Shown here piece by piece: positions 11,449 through 22,721 of a stretch of 64,000 nt of DNA. The position numbers and the translations under genes are program-made. The notes beneath the pieces were generated by a model that saw only the letters and a list, made by a program, of their open reading frames with translations, ran no database searches and had not been told where the DNA came from. This DNA comes from Hymenopus coronatus (taxonomy: Eukaryota; Arthropoda; Insecta; Mantodea; Hymenopodidae), in assembly GCA_030762935.1 (NCBI GenBank), contig CM060899.1:61120501-61184500 (forward strand). The letters run 5' to 3'. Numbering within the stretch: the stretch's first letter is position 1; every line of letters begins with the position of its first letter.

Positions 11449-11926
11449 CTTCATTAGCAGAATTGTATTATTACTTGCTTCCTTGTAAGCAGAAGAGAAA
11501 TAAGGGAATAAGATCTACTTTTTTGTGCAGTAAGTTTTTGTCCATCTCTCACAGTTTACGAGTTATTTAAAAGTCATTCAGAATGAAGAGGTCTTCACAA
11601 GCTATTCCCAGAAAATTCAAGATATCTATACATTTTATTTGTCATGGAAATATGTTGAACATATGGCGTTATGCCATTTTAATCAAAATCGTTAGCCATT
11701 TTTGAGAAAATCAACAAATTTTGGAAAATGTTCCATGTAAAGGAAAGTTAGGTAGTGGGGGATTTTCTTGAAAAATCTTCGCGTCGCATCTTCGTAACAT
11801 ACTGAACTTAAATACGAAGTTTGGTATTGAAACGACTTTTCGTTTTTGAGGCTATGCTGCCCACACACATACGGACTGTTCCGGTGAATACATTACAATA
11901 CCTTCTCTACGTGTAGAGAAAGTAAT
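11449..11926 (+). mobile_element. BH element, internally deleted (third in tandem)
   Basis: Begins at CATTAGCAGAATTG without its A end. The B hairpin has lost its central loop: CTTCTCTACGTGTAGAGAAAG at 11902-11922 is the stem alone. Confidence 0.8.
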
Positions 11927-12044
11927 AGTGTATGACACACGTGTTAAAGTTGTTTTATATTGCTCGTAGGATTACTGTACTCGTATCGCAAGCTTCCTGC
12001 TCACAATATAAAACACCATTTTTACCACGTATTTCATAACTACT

Positions 12045-12932
12045 AAAAATCTTATGTGATACACTCACATGACTTTCTCCAGCCGTTCTACAAACTTCTT
12101 ACATAAGATTATTCTTCTTTCTGCACCTTGTTAATCGAGGTATTCAGCACAATGTTCTTATTACTCAGTTCCTTATAAGTAGGAAAAAAAATGAGGGAAT
12201 ACACTAGGCTAAATCGATAGTCAAATGTTTTAAAAGCTGTCGTTTTGCGATTGTCATTACAAATCGCTTCTTTTCTTGGCCAGGAGTAGAACAAAAGAAA
12301 AACGGACACTCCCGTTTGAGAAAAGTATAAGTACTTCACATCTGAAACTAATAACAAGGAATACCTCGAAAACGGTAAGCTACACGAAAATAATGTATAT
12401 GACATAAATTGTGTATTTTAACAAGGCCTACATTTTTTATACAGTAAGTTTTTGTCTATCTCTTACGGTTTATTAGTTATGCCAAATTAAGCAAAATTCA
12501 TCCAGAATAAACAGGTCTTTAGAAGCTATTCCCAGAAAATTCAAGATATACATTTTATTTGTCAGGTAAAGATCTTTAATATACGATGTTTTAAACAAAA
12601 TCGTTGGAGCAATTTTTAAGAAAATCAAAATTTTCGAAAAAAAGTTCCATGTAAAGGGTAGTTTGGGGTGGGGGGATTCTTCTCAAAATCGTGTCGCATC
12701 CCTAGATGATACTGAACTTGAATGCCAAGTTTGGTATTTTAGCTACTTTTCGTTTTTGAGTTATCGTGTTCACAGACACACGGCCACACACACACACACA
12801 CACACACTTTTTTTGGGTTCAGGGGGTCTTAAAACATGCATTTCCCGTGAAATCTTGACATCGAATTTTTGGGTGGAATGCAATACTTCTCTACCCCTAC
12901 ATTGTACATACGGGGCAAGAGAAAGTAAAAAT
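12045..12932 (+). mobile_element. BH element, full length, A2 start and GGGG-type hairpin
   Basis: A end of variant A2 (ACACTCACATGACTTTCTCC). CA tract at 12786-12807. The B hairpin is the GGGG type (CCCCTAC paired with GTACATACGGGG, about 12892-12925). About 888 bp. Confidence 0.85.
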
Positions 12933-13261
12933 TATTTTCAAACATTTCTAGGCCATCAAAATCCTCTACCTGTATATTACCTATACGCAGCGGAAATCTA
13001 AACTGGACCCAGCAATGTGCAGATTTTTAACAGTGTTCGAGTCTACTAAAGATGCATGGCTTATCTGATGTCGAAACGTATCGAATCGAGTTACGCAGAA
13101 GGCCGGAAGTGGCGATACACTATACACGGGAAGTATGAGGCCATAATACACAATATCCTGTTCAAAGGAAACCGTAAAACTCAGTAAATAATGCCACACT
13201 TAGGCGTAAAGCAGTTACCCAGTCCATTGAACGCAGTTCTGGCTATACATCAACGGAAAAT
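12933..13261. other. unassigned intronic sequence
   Basis: No repeat or coding signal recognised. Confidence 0.5.
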
Positions 13262-13380
13262 AACTGATGTACAACTTTCACACGATTTTATACCTATTTA
13301 GCAACAAGTTATTCTTACAAAAGCGTATTCCTCTGTCTACTTCATGTTAATAGGATACAAATTACCAGAATTGTTCTATT
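13262..13380 (+). mobile_element. BH A-side fragment
   Basis: Degenerate A end and the first 100 bp of body; it fuses at TTATTACTT with an inverted B end. Confidence 0.6.
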
Positions 13381-14396
13381 TATTACTTTCTCTACACGTA
13401 GGGGAGATGCAGGGAATGGCGGTCGCTTAAGAGTAGCAGGAGAGGTTGGATTTTTTCTGTAAATTGATATGTCATTAGAAGTATTTACTGTATACATAAA
13501 TTTACGATGCTAAGTTATTGCTAAGTCCTGTTAACAATTCAAAATTAATATAAATTGCACTGACCGTTATTCCCAGCATGTGCAGGAAATCAGGTCGCTA
13601 AGATACAGTAACATAAAACAGAGAAGTTAAGCTTTTAAACCTTATCGTTCTTCTTTTATTAGAACATTTCTTAAAGAAATGAAGCTAAATAAAAAAAAAG
13701 TGCCTCTACAAGTTATGAAAATATTGAATATCTATCTTGTTTGCCGTATAGGTGCGCTAACCAACTACAGCAGCTGACAGAATTAATCTTGCTATTGTCT
13801 ACACCGTTCTTGTTCACATTTTAGTTAAATCAGACTATAGCCTACGAGGTTCACTGCAATGTAATGATTTACAGTACTTGTAGGGTCTTTAGCTGAAATT
13901 TTTCATCGGCATAAGCATTGTTATTAATGTTGTAAAAAGATTGAATTGTCTTACGTCAAATAATAATAGTAAATACTGAATTGAATTTGAAGGGAATGAC
14001 AGTCACATAGACAGTTACAGAAAATGCTTCATAACCAACAAATAGTATGTTCTCTCTCAAAACAAAAATTATTCCAATAATCAGCAATAAATACGCTACT
14101 CGTTTTATAAAAAGATTGAGCAAATTTAAAACAATGAAATATACTTACAATGTCTTCATTTTCTGGACGAAATTATAAGAAAACTGCAACTACAGAAAAA
14201 CTCTTCTAACCTTGTAAACTTACAACTCGGCAATAAAGTTACTATTGAAATGGTTCTATCTCTTTGCGAACAGAGCTCAGAACACGTCCTTACGGAGCGA
14301 TATTACAGCGATGACCGCCATTACTTGCATCTCCCCTACTATGTACATAGTATAGGTAGAGAGCATATTGTATTACATTAAAAATTTAATGTAATG
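13381..14396 (-). mobile_element. BH B-end fragment, split by a transposon
   Basis: The outer hairpin arm (ACTTTCTCTACACGTA) ends at 13400 and the rest (TACTATGTACATAGT) resumes at 14337. Removing 13401-14336 and one TA restores the normal ACGTACTATGTACATAGT hairpin core, so this was one B end. Confidence 0.8.
13401..14336. mobile_element. TA-flanked MITE-like DNA transposon
   Basis: 936 bp bounded by inverted repeats of at least 24 bp: GGGGAGATGCAGGGAATGGC at the left and the complement of GGGGAGATGCAAGTAATGGC at the right. TA flanks both sides (13399-13400 and 14337-14338), consistent with a TA target duplication. The interior is very AT-rich and has no open frame of note, so it is a non-autonomous element. 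TA plus a GGGG terminus does not let me assign a superfamily safely. Confidence 0.85.
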
Positions 14397-14399
14397 GAT

Positions 14400-14480
14400 A
14401 GTGAGGTGGTGGATGTTCTTAAACATTTTCGGAAGATGCGGATCTTAAATACTAGGTTTAGTATTTATTTGACTTTTCAT
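14400..14480 (+). mobile_element. BH fragment around the internal palindrome
   Basis: Degenerate CGCATCC/GATAC block and palindrome (AAATACTAGGTTTAGTATTT) squeezed between two inverted copies. Confidence 0.5.
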
Positions 14481-14482
14481 TT

Positions 14483-15060
14483 TTACTTTCTCTACAGTAC
14501 TATGTACATAGTGTATACAGAAGGTATTGTATTGCGCTTAAAAATTCTATACCGAGAAATATATGTTTTGAGACCTTTTTTTTTTTTTAATTTTCTTGGA
14601 ATAGCCTCTGAAGAGTACTTTATTCTGTTCCATTTTTGCAGAATTTTGTAAGAGATAGACAAAAACTACTACACAAAACAAAAACAAAGAAAAAATATTC
14701 ATCTCCTTAATTTATGTTATGTGTATTTTTGTTTTAGAGTTGACCGTTTCCAAGATATTCCTTGTTATTGGCCTCCATTTTAAAATACTTATACTTTTCT
14801 CAGACAGGAAGTGTCCGTTTTTCTTTTTGTTCTATTCCAGACCAAGCAAAGCAGCATGTTTCAATGATAATCGCATAGCGATAGCTTTCAAAACATTTGA
14901 CTGTCGCTTTAGCATGGCGCACTCCTTTAATTCTCTTCGACTTATTACGAACTAAGTAATATGAACGTTCTGCTAATGCTTATCTCGATTAGCATTGAGA
15001 ATAATCTTTTATAAGAAGTCTGTAGAACAGTTAGGAAAGTCAACTGACTCGCATTTTTTC
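14483..15060 (-). mobile_element. BH element with internal deletion
   Basis: B hairpin at 14488-14530. The microsatellite and palindrome are missing: GAGACC is followed by a T-run and then by the mid-body TTGGAATAGCCTCTGAAG. Ends at a degenerate A end near 15050. Confidence 0.75.
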
Positions 15061-15077
15061 TGGTAAATCAGAATGAG

Positions 15078-15215
15078 ATGTCAAATTATTTTGAGATAAT
15101 AGTCAGCTGGGGAATTCAGTGCAATGTTGCCATGGTGAATCATTGGCTAGAGCAACTGTACGGCACCAGGATATCCGTCGTTCAGATCCCAGTTATAGCA
15201 TATGACACTTATGGC
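15078..15215 (+). mobile_element. tRNA-like SINE-1, degenerate copy
   Basis: Has the family's TCAAATTATTTTGAGAT leader, GTTGCCATGG and a decayed B box (CGTTCAGATCCC). Confidence 0.6.
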
Positions 15216-15239
15216 ACTTCTAACTCTGCAGTCTGATAA

Positions 15240-15352
15240 TATTTACTTATTTAATATTCAGGAGTCCAGAAAACTATTTCGGGTGTAATTTCGGTATATA
15301 CATTTTGGGTGGAATACAATTCTTTCCCTACTACATTTTGTAGTGAAAGTAG
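15240..15352 (+). repeat. solo BH B-end monomer, degenerate
   Basis: Contains ATTCAGGAGTCC, TTTCGGTATATA and TTTTGGGTGGAATACAAT, followed by an eroded hairpin and GTGAAAGTAGATAG. Confidence 0.55.
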
Positions 15353-15695
15353 ATAGAACTTGCTCGGTTTTAAATTTGATACCACAATTGTTATTCTTTT
15401 ATTGTATGGTCTTTCATTTTTAATCAAGTTATGGGCTGAATACATTTTACTCCCAATTTCAACGTGTAACACACACTTTCTAAAGCTGAGTTGGTCACGT
15501 TTCAGAAGTGGTTGCTGGTTTCTATGAAAAATAAATCTTATGGCGAAAATAATGATTTTTGCTTAAAAACTTCACATATAAATGGACAATACTTCTTCGA
15601 ACAAATTCTAGTAATAACGCTTTGATTAACGTCCCCCAGAGTTTACAATAACTCCAAACTTGGCAGTTTTTCTCAGAATTCTGTTTTGGCACCTA
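15353..15695. other. unassigned intronic sequence
   Basis: AT-rich; nothing recognised. Confidence 0.5.
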
Positions 15696-16541
15696 TACAG
15701 CATGATTCAAAAATAATTTTACAAAGTTTGGGGACACGTTCCTTACATCAGAACAAGAAAAATGTTCATATAAGCAATGTCTCAAATTTATTGAGGTTCA
15801 ACATGCTATTAATTAAAATATTTTAAAGTGACACTTTTTAATGTTTGACTTTGCCAGCTTGTTAGATGTTCCACACAAACGCCACTCCAAATGTCCTCTT
15901 GCGTCTAGACACGCATGCACTCTCGAAGCATGGAATGTCAAATACTCTCAGTCGGTATCGCATGATTTCGCAGTTTTACATGACACGTAGATTAAAAGGT
16001 TCATCTAGATTCTAGGGTGTCAGCTGCATGAACCAATGGTTTAAGGTGCCCCCAAAGGATTGAGGTCGGGGGAGCCTGCAGGCCATGAAACTGGTCCCCC
16101 TCTACCTATCAATCTGCCATGTAGATATCAGCCAGTGCATTTCGAACTATAAGACTAAAATATGCTAGACCATCATGCATAAACCACATGTTTCTGTATA
16201 TTGATGGAGATACATTTTCTAATAAGTCTGGGAGAGAGTTCTGAATGAAGTCCCTGTAAACAGCACTTGTAAGACTTGCTGGGGGAATGTATTACACATC
16301 TGATAAATGTCAATAAGTAGTCATGGCAACACAAGGGTAAAATGGGTGAAAGTCTTCTATGAATGAGTGCACAAATAAATGAAGTTATTAGGTTGGACCC
16401 AAAAAACCGTTGAAGTTGAATTTCATTAATAAATTGATAATGCCAAACCGAAGAGTTTCAGAGAATATGGACCTATTTTCTTGTTTCAATGCCAGGAATC
16501 CATATCCAAACGCTGTAAAAGTATTTTTGGGTCATTCTGTA
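15696..16541 (-). mobile_element. Tc1/mariner-type element, decayed, with TIRs
   Basis: Bounded by TACAGCATGATTCAAAAATA at the left and the complement of TACAGAATGACCCAAAAATA at the right, both starting with TA. On the minus strand, about 16105-16030 reads GGPVSWPAGSPDLNPLG, the [W-P]-x-x-SPDLNPL motif around the last catalytic acid of Tc1/mariner-type transposases, followed by stops. About 846 bp where a full element is usually 1.2-1.7 kb. Defective. Confidence 0.8.
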
Positions 16542-16599
16542 TACCCTTTTACTTCTAGCCCCTTCATTTGTTTATGTGAATCAAAAAGATTACTAGAGA

Positions 16600-17090
16600 A
16601 GGTTTGAGAACTACTCATTCAGAAAAACAAACTTAGTGAGTAATTTCAGACTGCCGAATAATGTAAATTGCTGTATTTTGCGTACAGATGTGTATCAAGT
16701 TTGACGGACTAGAGTTTCTAAAACAGCTGTTCGATTCAGCGTCAAAAGACCTGTCGCAAGCCCAAATTCCATCTCTTCTCTGGTTGTTCACATTAATTCT
16801 GCTTCCCACTAGCACCTGATACTGATATGTATTTGGTGTTCTCTGGTTCTCCAATCCAAATAAGGCTACCTTCCACTTTAGCTTGTACTGTTCTATATCC
16901 TGGAGTGTATTTAGAACGCCCAACTCCTCATAATCCGTTTGGGAATATTATCTCTACTAACTCCTATTAGAGGCCTCAAATACCTATAAGGCCACTCAAT
17001 TGGGCTTCAAAGTATTGCTCGTTCTGTGTTTGTAATATCCAGGTTTCGGAACCAAATAGTATTGTTAGTTTCGCAATTATTTTCTGTAGT
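16600..17090 (-). pseudogene. LINE ORF2 C-terminal remnant
   Basis: On the minus strand, from about 17065 down, reads LTILFGSETWILQTQNEQYF, the YGSETW-type block that follows the reverse transcriptase in RTE/R2-like LINEs, then stops and frameshifts. The downstream open frame (16923-16633) contains LQDIEQYKLKWKVALFG, resembling the 'I..+LKW.GHV' block. Stops, frameshifts and loss of the 5' part show it is dead. Clade uncertain. Confidence 0.65.
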
Positions 17091-17300
17091 CTAAAATATA
17101 CAGAAAGTGATAGGCGATTTGGCATAGCTAGCTGATAACGCAAGTTATCAACACTAAACTTGGTTTACAAAACTACAGTACCTCACACTATTCCTCAACG
17201 TAATCTCCATTCCATCAAGACATTTATTGTCACGTGGTATCAACTTTTCAGTGCCGATGTTATGTTTTCCTACCGCCAAAGAACTTATTCGTTTTTGTTA

Positions 17301-17368
17301 TTTTTACTTTTTCTACACGTACTATCTACCTAGTGTATAGAGAAGGTATTACACTCCACCCAAAAAAA
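17301..17368 (-). repeat. solo BH B-end fragment, inverted
   Basis: Only the hairpin (about 17305-17345) and TACACTCCACCC. It ends in an A-run where a '+' BH copy begins. Confidence 0.75.
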
Positions 17369-17989
17369 AATCTGTGTTCCATTCACATGACTTTCTCTAC
17401 ATCTCTGCAACAAATTATAGCTAAAAAGCTTATTCTTCTATTTACTTGCTTCCTTGTAAGTAGAAGCGAAATAAGGGAGTACCATAGGTTAAAGTGACAG
17501 TCAAAAACTGGTTGCTATGTGACTGAAGTTCCTTTGTTGGTATGGACAGGAGTTGACAAATTCCGTATGAGAAAAGTATAATTTTTTCAAAGCTGAAATA
17601 AAAAACAAGGAATGTCTAAAAAACGATCTTACTCCACGAAACAAAGGTATATGATATAAATTGTATGTTTTAATGTGCTCTACATGTTAAGTTTTTGTCC
17701 ATCTCTTACGGTTTAGCAGTTATGCAAAATTCCGTAAAATTCATCCAGAATAAAGTATTCTTCAGAGGCTATTCCCAGAAAATTCAAGATATACATTTTA
17801 TTTGTCAGGTAAATATCAAAATCGTTAAAGCCATTTTTAAGAAAATCAAAGTTTTCGAAAAAATTGTCATGTAAAGGGTAGTTGGGGGTGGGGGGATTTT
17901 CTTGAAAATCGTGTCGTTTCCTAGGAGGATACCAAACTTAAATACAAAGTTTGGTATTAAACGGACTTTTCGTTTTTGACCTATGCCTA

Positions 17990-18037
<48 letters not shown>

Positions 18038-18180
18038 GCGGACCTTTTTGTAAAAATGCTTTTTTTGGATTCAGGGAGACCCAAAACGTATATTTCCGAT
18101 GAAATCTCGGTATCGAATTTTTGGGTGCAATACAATACCTTCTCTATACACTATGTACATAGTACGTGTAGAGAAAGTAA
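17369..18180 (+). mobile_element. BH element, nearly full length
   Basis: A end at 17370, palindrome at about 17937-17960, long CA/CG tract, B hairpin at about 18138-18176 (inner arm TTCTCTATACACTATGTA, outer arm CATAGTACGTGTAGAGAA). Confidence 0.9.
17990..18040 (+). repeat. (CA)n(CG)n alternating tract inside BH
   Basis: About 16 CA units run straight into about 9 CG units. Uninterrupted alternating purine-pyrimidine DNA ending in CG repeats is a classic Z-DNA former. Confidence 0.9.
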
Positions 18181-18401
18181 TTAGATACCGAGATTTCATC
18201 GGAAATATGTTTTGGGGTCTCTCTCCTGTATCCAAAGATAAAAACATTTTCAGAAAATGGTCCGTGTGTGTGTGTGTGTGTGTGTGTCCGTGTGTCTGTG
18301 ATAACGATAACTCAAAAACGAAAATTTAGGTATTTAACACTTTTCGTTTTTTAGCTATGCTGCCCCCTTCCACACCCTCACACAAGGCCATTTTTATAAA
18401 A
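18181..18401. mobile_element. BH fragments: inverted B block plus forward microsatellite piece
   Basis: 18184-18335 is a '-' fragment lacking the hairpin (GATACCGAGATTTCATCGG then (GT)n). About 18330-18401 is a '+' fragment from the palindrome to the CA region. Confidence 0.65.
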
Positions 18402-19175
18402 CTTTTACTTTTTCTACACATACTATGACGTAGTGTATAGAGAAGTATGGCATTTCTCCCAAAAATTCTATTCCGAAATTTCACGGGAAATACATGTTTT
18501 GGGACCCCCTGAATAAAAAAAAAAACGTTTTTTACAAAAAGGTCCGCGCGCGCGTGTCTGGACAGCAGAGCACAAAAACGAAAAGACCGTTAAGTACCAA
18601 ACTTGGTATATAAGTTTGGTATTTTCCAAGGATGCGACACTAAGATTTTCAAGAAAATCCTCCACCCCAAACTACCCATTACATGGATTTTTTTTCGAAA
18701 ATTTTGATTTCCTAAAAAGTGGCTCTGACGGTTTCGATTAAAATCTCTTATATTTAAGATATTTTTATGACAAGTAAAATGTCAATCTTGAATTTCCTGG
18801 GAATAGCCTCTAAAGACGACCTCTTTATTCTGGATGATTTTTATTGAATTTGGCATAACTGGTAAACCGTAAGAAATGGACAAACATTTATTTATAAAAA
18901 AGTGTAGATCACGATAAAACACACAATTTATGTTATATACATTTTTTTCGTGTAGTTGAGCGTTTTTGAGATATTCCTTGTTATTGGTTTCTCATACAGG
19001 GATTTGTCACTATCCATACAAAGGAACTTCATTCACATAGCAACCAGCTTTTGGCTTCCACTTTAACCTATGGTACTCCGTTATTTCGCTTCTACTTACA
19101 AGGAAGCAAGTAATAGGACCATTTCTGCTCATTTTTCTCGTAGAAAGTCATGTGAATGGAACATATCAGATTTTT
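18402..19175 (-). mobile_element. BH element, nearly full length
   Basis: B hairpin at 18408-18445, (CG)n at 18544-18553, palindrome at about 18595-18620, A end ending near 19175 (CATGTGAATGGAACATATCA). Confidence 0.85.
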
Positions 19176-19281
19176 CTTTTATTCAGGGGGCCCGAAATAT
19201 ATATTTGCGGTGAAATCTCGGTATCGAATTTTTGGGTGCAATACAATACTTTTCTATACACTATGTACATTGTATGTGTTA
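19176..19281 (+). repeat. solo BH B-end monomer beside an A end
   Basis: Follows the A end of the inverted copy without spacer: the mirror image of the arrangement at 7548-7661. Confidence 0.75.
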
Positions 19282-19579
19282 TTTGTGTTGGAATAATTGA
19301 GAGATTTCTATGCCTTACTCTTTGCTAATGACGTGCCAAATCAAGCAGTTAACAACAGAACGAGAGCATGAACTTCTCATCCCCTTCCTCCTCGAGCACG
19401 TGCATGTCCCTGGGGAGGCGTGAATAATAATGGGACCGTGGTCTGTGAATCGACGCGATAGCCACTTGCCCAGCATTGGGTTACACCCCCCGAGCTTCAT
19501 TGTGCAGCTGTTGTTTGCTGCGATGTTGCAAAATTGGCAACGCTTGTGAAGATGGTCTTGCGCGCTTAAATGCAGTTTC
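19282..19579. other. unassigned stretch
   Basis: Less AT-rich at 19370-19560. No domain, RNA or repeat recognised. Confidence 0.45.
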
Positions 19580-20430
19580 TTTTTACTTTGTCTACACGCA
19601 CTATGTGCATAGTGTACAGAGAAGGAATTGCATTCCTCCCAAAATTCGATACCGAAATTTCACCGGAAATATATGTTTTAGGGTCCCTTATATGCAAAAA
19701 AAAGCATTTTCACAAAAAGGTCCGTGTGTGTGTCAGTGTGTCTGTGAACACGATAACTCAAAAACGAAAAGTCGCTAAAATGCCAAACTTGTAATTTAAG
19801 TTTAGTATCTTCCAGGGATGCGACACGAAGATTTTGAGAAAAATCCCCCACCCCAAACTACCCTTAACATGGAAAAAAATTTCGAATTTTTTTCTCTTGA
19901 AAATGACTAACGATTTTGATTAAAATATCATATATTAGATATTTACCTGATAAATAAAATGTATATCCTGAATTTTCTGGGAATAGTCTCTTAAGACTAC
20001 TTTATTGTGGATCAATTTTACGGAATTTTGTATAACTGCTAAACCGTAAGAGATGAACAAAAACTTACCACAAAAAAAAAAAAAAAAAAAAAATGTAGAG
20101 CACGTTAAAATACACAATTTAAGTAATATATATATTTTTTTTTTTTTCGTGGAGTTGATCGTTTTTAGATATTGCTTGTTTTTGCTTTAAAAAACTTGTA
20201 CTTTTCTCATCGGAATTTGTCAACTCCTGTCAATACAAAGGAACTTCAGCTTTTGACTATCACTTTAACCTATGCTACTCCGTTATTTCGCTTCCTCTTA
20301 CAAGGAAGCAAATAATAAGACTATTTCTGCTAATTTTTTGTCGATTAGCATGAAGTAAATAGAAATATAAGCTTTTTAACAATAATTTGTTGTAGAGAAA
20401 GTCACGTGAATGGAACACATCAGATTTTTT
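19580..20430 (-). mobile_element. BH element, full length
   Basis: B hairpin at about 19583-19625, (GT)n at 19723-19745, palindrome region at about 19775-19810, A-run of about 22 at 20071-20092, A end ending near 20430. Confidence 0.85.
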
Positions 20431-21004
20431 CGTTATAAAATACGGGATAAAATTTAATTGCGTGTTTATGGTCCAAGGTTCACACGTGGAAAACGCCTAA
20501 ATTTACCGGCAATTTCAACAATACATGGATCATTAGCAAGGGAATGTGAGCCTTGTGGACTGTGTAGTTTCTCGTAATTGAGGTTCAAGGTTCAACATAA
20601 CATAAAGCACCATTAGAAGAATATGAGCCTTAATGACAGACATACCTAATAGCAGTTTTGCCCTGTAACGGGTTAAAGAATGCGTTAGCAAGGAAACTTT
20701 TCTCTCACAGCCCCTTTCTTTTATGTTCAGTTGCCAGTAGGAAGTGTTAGTTGTGAATTTTTTAAATTCTCTTGTCCGTATATGATGCCGCCGAAACAGT
20801 GTTGAATTCCAATTAGAAATTGTGCAAAAATAAAAGAGAGTAATAGGGCAGCAGAAAAGCATTTTGGGCCCCCACCACTTGAGAAAATGACCCGCGGAAT
20901 GTGGAAATGAAGTCTAAAGTATACTTTTTGTTGTGCTTCAAAACAGACTGAAATGTATAGGATATCTACATCGTGTAATTAATAGAGAATAAAACCTTTA
21001 TTAT
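20431..21004. other. unassigned intronic stretch
   Basis: A 109-codon open frame on the minus strand (20862-20533) has no recognisable domain and lies in AT-rich DNA. Confidence 0.45.
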
Positions 21005-21820
21005 TATTTTTTCTACACTTACTATGTACATGGTGTATAGAGAAGGTATTGTAATGCACCCAAAAATTCGATACTGATTTCACCAGAAATATAAGTTTTG
21101 AAACCATCTGAATATAAAAAAAATAGAAAAAATGTGTGTGTGCAGCATAACTCAAAAGCGAAAAGAGCGTTAAATACCGAGCTTGGTGTTTAGTTTGGGT
21201 ATCTCCTAAGGATGCGACACGAAGATTTACAAAAAAAAAAATTCGAACATTTTGATTTTCTCAAAAATGTCAACGATTTTGATTAAAATATCGTATATTA
21301 AAGATATCTACCTGACTAATAAAATGTATACTGAATTTTTTGGGAATAGCCTCTGAAGATATCTTTATTCTGGATGAATTTTGCATAACTGGTAAACTAT
21401 TAAAGATAGACAAAGCTTCAGAATGGAAAATATAGAGCTCGTCGAAATACAATTCATGTCCTCTTGTCTTTTTGTTGTGGAGATAACCGTTTCCGAGGTA
21501 TTTTATGTTATTGATTTCAATTGTAAACTACTTATACCTTTCTCACACAGGAAGTGTCCGTTTTTCTTTTGTTCTACTCCTAGCCAAACAAAGGAGCGAT
21601 TTGCAATGACAATCGCATGACGATAACTTTTAAAACATTTAACTATATCACTTTAGCATAGGGCATTCATTTAGTTCCGTTCTACTTATAAGGAACTAAG
21701 TAATAAGAACATTCTGCTAATGTTTATCTCGATTAGCATGGTGTAGAAAGAAGAATAATGTTTTCTAATAAGTTTTTAGGGTAGCTAGAGAAAGTCGTGT
21801 TAGTGTAACACATCCGATTT
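21005..21820 (-). mobile_element. BH element, full length
   Basis: B hairpin at about 21010-21050, palindrome at about 21176-21205, A end of variant A2 near 21780-21820 (CTAGAGAAAGTCGTGTTAGT). Confidence 0.85.
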
Positions 21821-22242
21821 GTTTTAATTTGTTCCAGAACATTACTTGTGCTTTATCCCATAGAAGTAGTGTATCTTCACGATATTTCTAGCACAGGGGC
21901 TAACCCCATGCACTATGAGTCAGCGTGCGCTGCCCCCGGCTACCCGCACAGAAAGGAGTTGAAATAAACTGGCTGTGGTTGGCCTTGACATGATTTGAGG
22001 TCGGAATCCGAACGACAGATGTTTAGCCCAGACCCTGCTTGCTGCAAAATTCTCGCTTTCTGGAGGAAATACATTGGTTTGCTGCTTTATCCGTGCATAA
22101 TGTTACTAAATCTAGTCTTGCAGTTTGATAATGATTTCTAAATTCAAGGTAAAGACCATGGCCGGCAGAAGGGAGGGGTCGAGGATATACAATGTACATA
22201 TTGGATAGAGAAGGTATTGTGTGTAGCGTTTACCGTTTCCGA
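21821..22242. other. unassigned stretch with a BH scrap
   Basis: Mostly unrecognised, GC-rich at about 21890-21975. A BH hairpin scrap (ATACAATGTACATATTGGATA) lies at about 22185-22210. Confidence 0.4.
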
Positions 22243-22365
22243 GATATTTCCTTGTAATAATTTTAATTGTTTTCTCACAGAAACTGTGTTTAGGACTGGA
22301 GTTGGATAGGTAGAGTCAGACTGAAAATTCAATGCCATAGCTGGGATTTGAAACACGGATCTCCC
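22243..22365 (-). mobile_element. tRNA-like SINE-1, inverted copy
   Basis: Complement reads GGGAGATCCGTG, TTTCAAATCCCAGC (B box) and CAGTCTGACTCTACC, the same body as the '+' copies downstream. Confidence 0.7.
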
Positions 22366-22418
22366 GGTAAACCATAAGGTGATCGAAAATTATTTTGAGA
22401 TGACAACCCCAATGGCGA

Positions 22419-22721
22419 CTTAGGTTGTAAATACTTTAAGTCCCAGAATTCATAGTTTTAGCCAACTATGATGGACAAGTTCAATGCTGTGCCGGCATGT
22501 TGCCATGGTAGCTCAGTGGTAGAGCAACCGGCTAGAGACCGGGAGATCCGTGGTTCAAATCCCAGCTATGTCATTGAATTTTTCAATCTGACTCTACATA
22601 TCCAACTCTAGTCCTAAGCACGGTTTCTGTGAGAAAACAATTAAAATTATCACGATTGTCCATAATAGTTGGCTAAAAGATCCTGGGACTTAAAGTACTT
22701 ACAACATTCAAGTCGCCATTA
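22419..22721 (+). mobile_element. tRNA-like SINE-1 copy framed by inverted arms
   Basis: Core 22500-22573 is tRNA-like: A box TGGTAGCTCAGTGG, B box GGTTCAAATCC, closable acceptor stem and D stem, but a mismatched T stem, so it is a derived copy and not a working tRNA. It lies between arms of about 60 bp (22419-22483 and 22658-22717) that are inverted repeats of each other, sharing TACTTTAAGTCCCAG and TTTTAGCCAACTAT. Confidence 0.75.

Noticed and set aside
22500..22573. Functional tRNA gene (loop would read AGA)
   Set aside because: The acceptor and D stems close, but the T stem is mismatched, the variable arm is wrong for a Ser tRNA, and the sequence continues into a repeated SINE body found several times.
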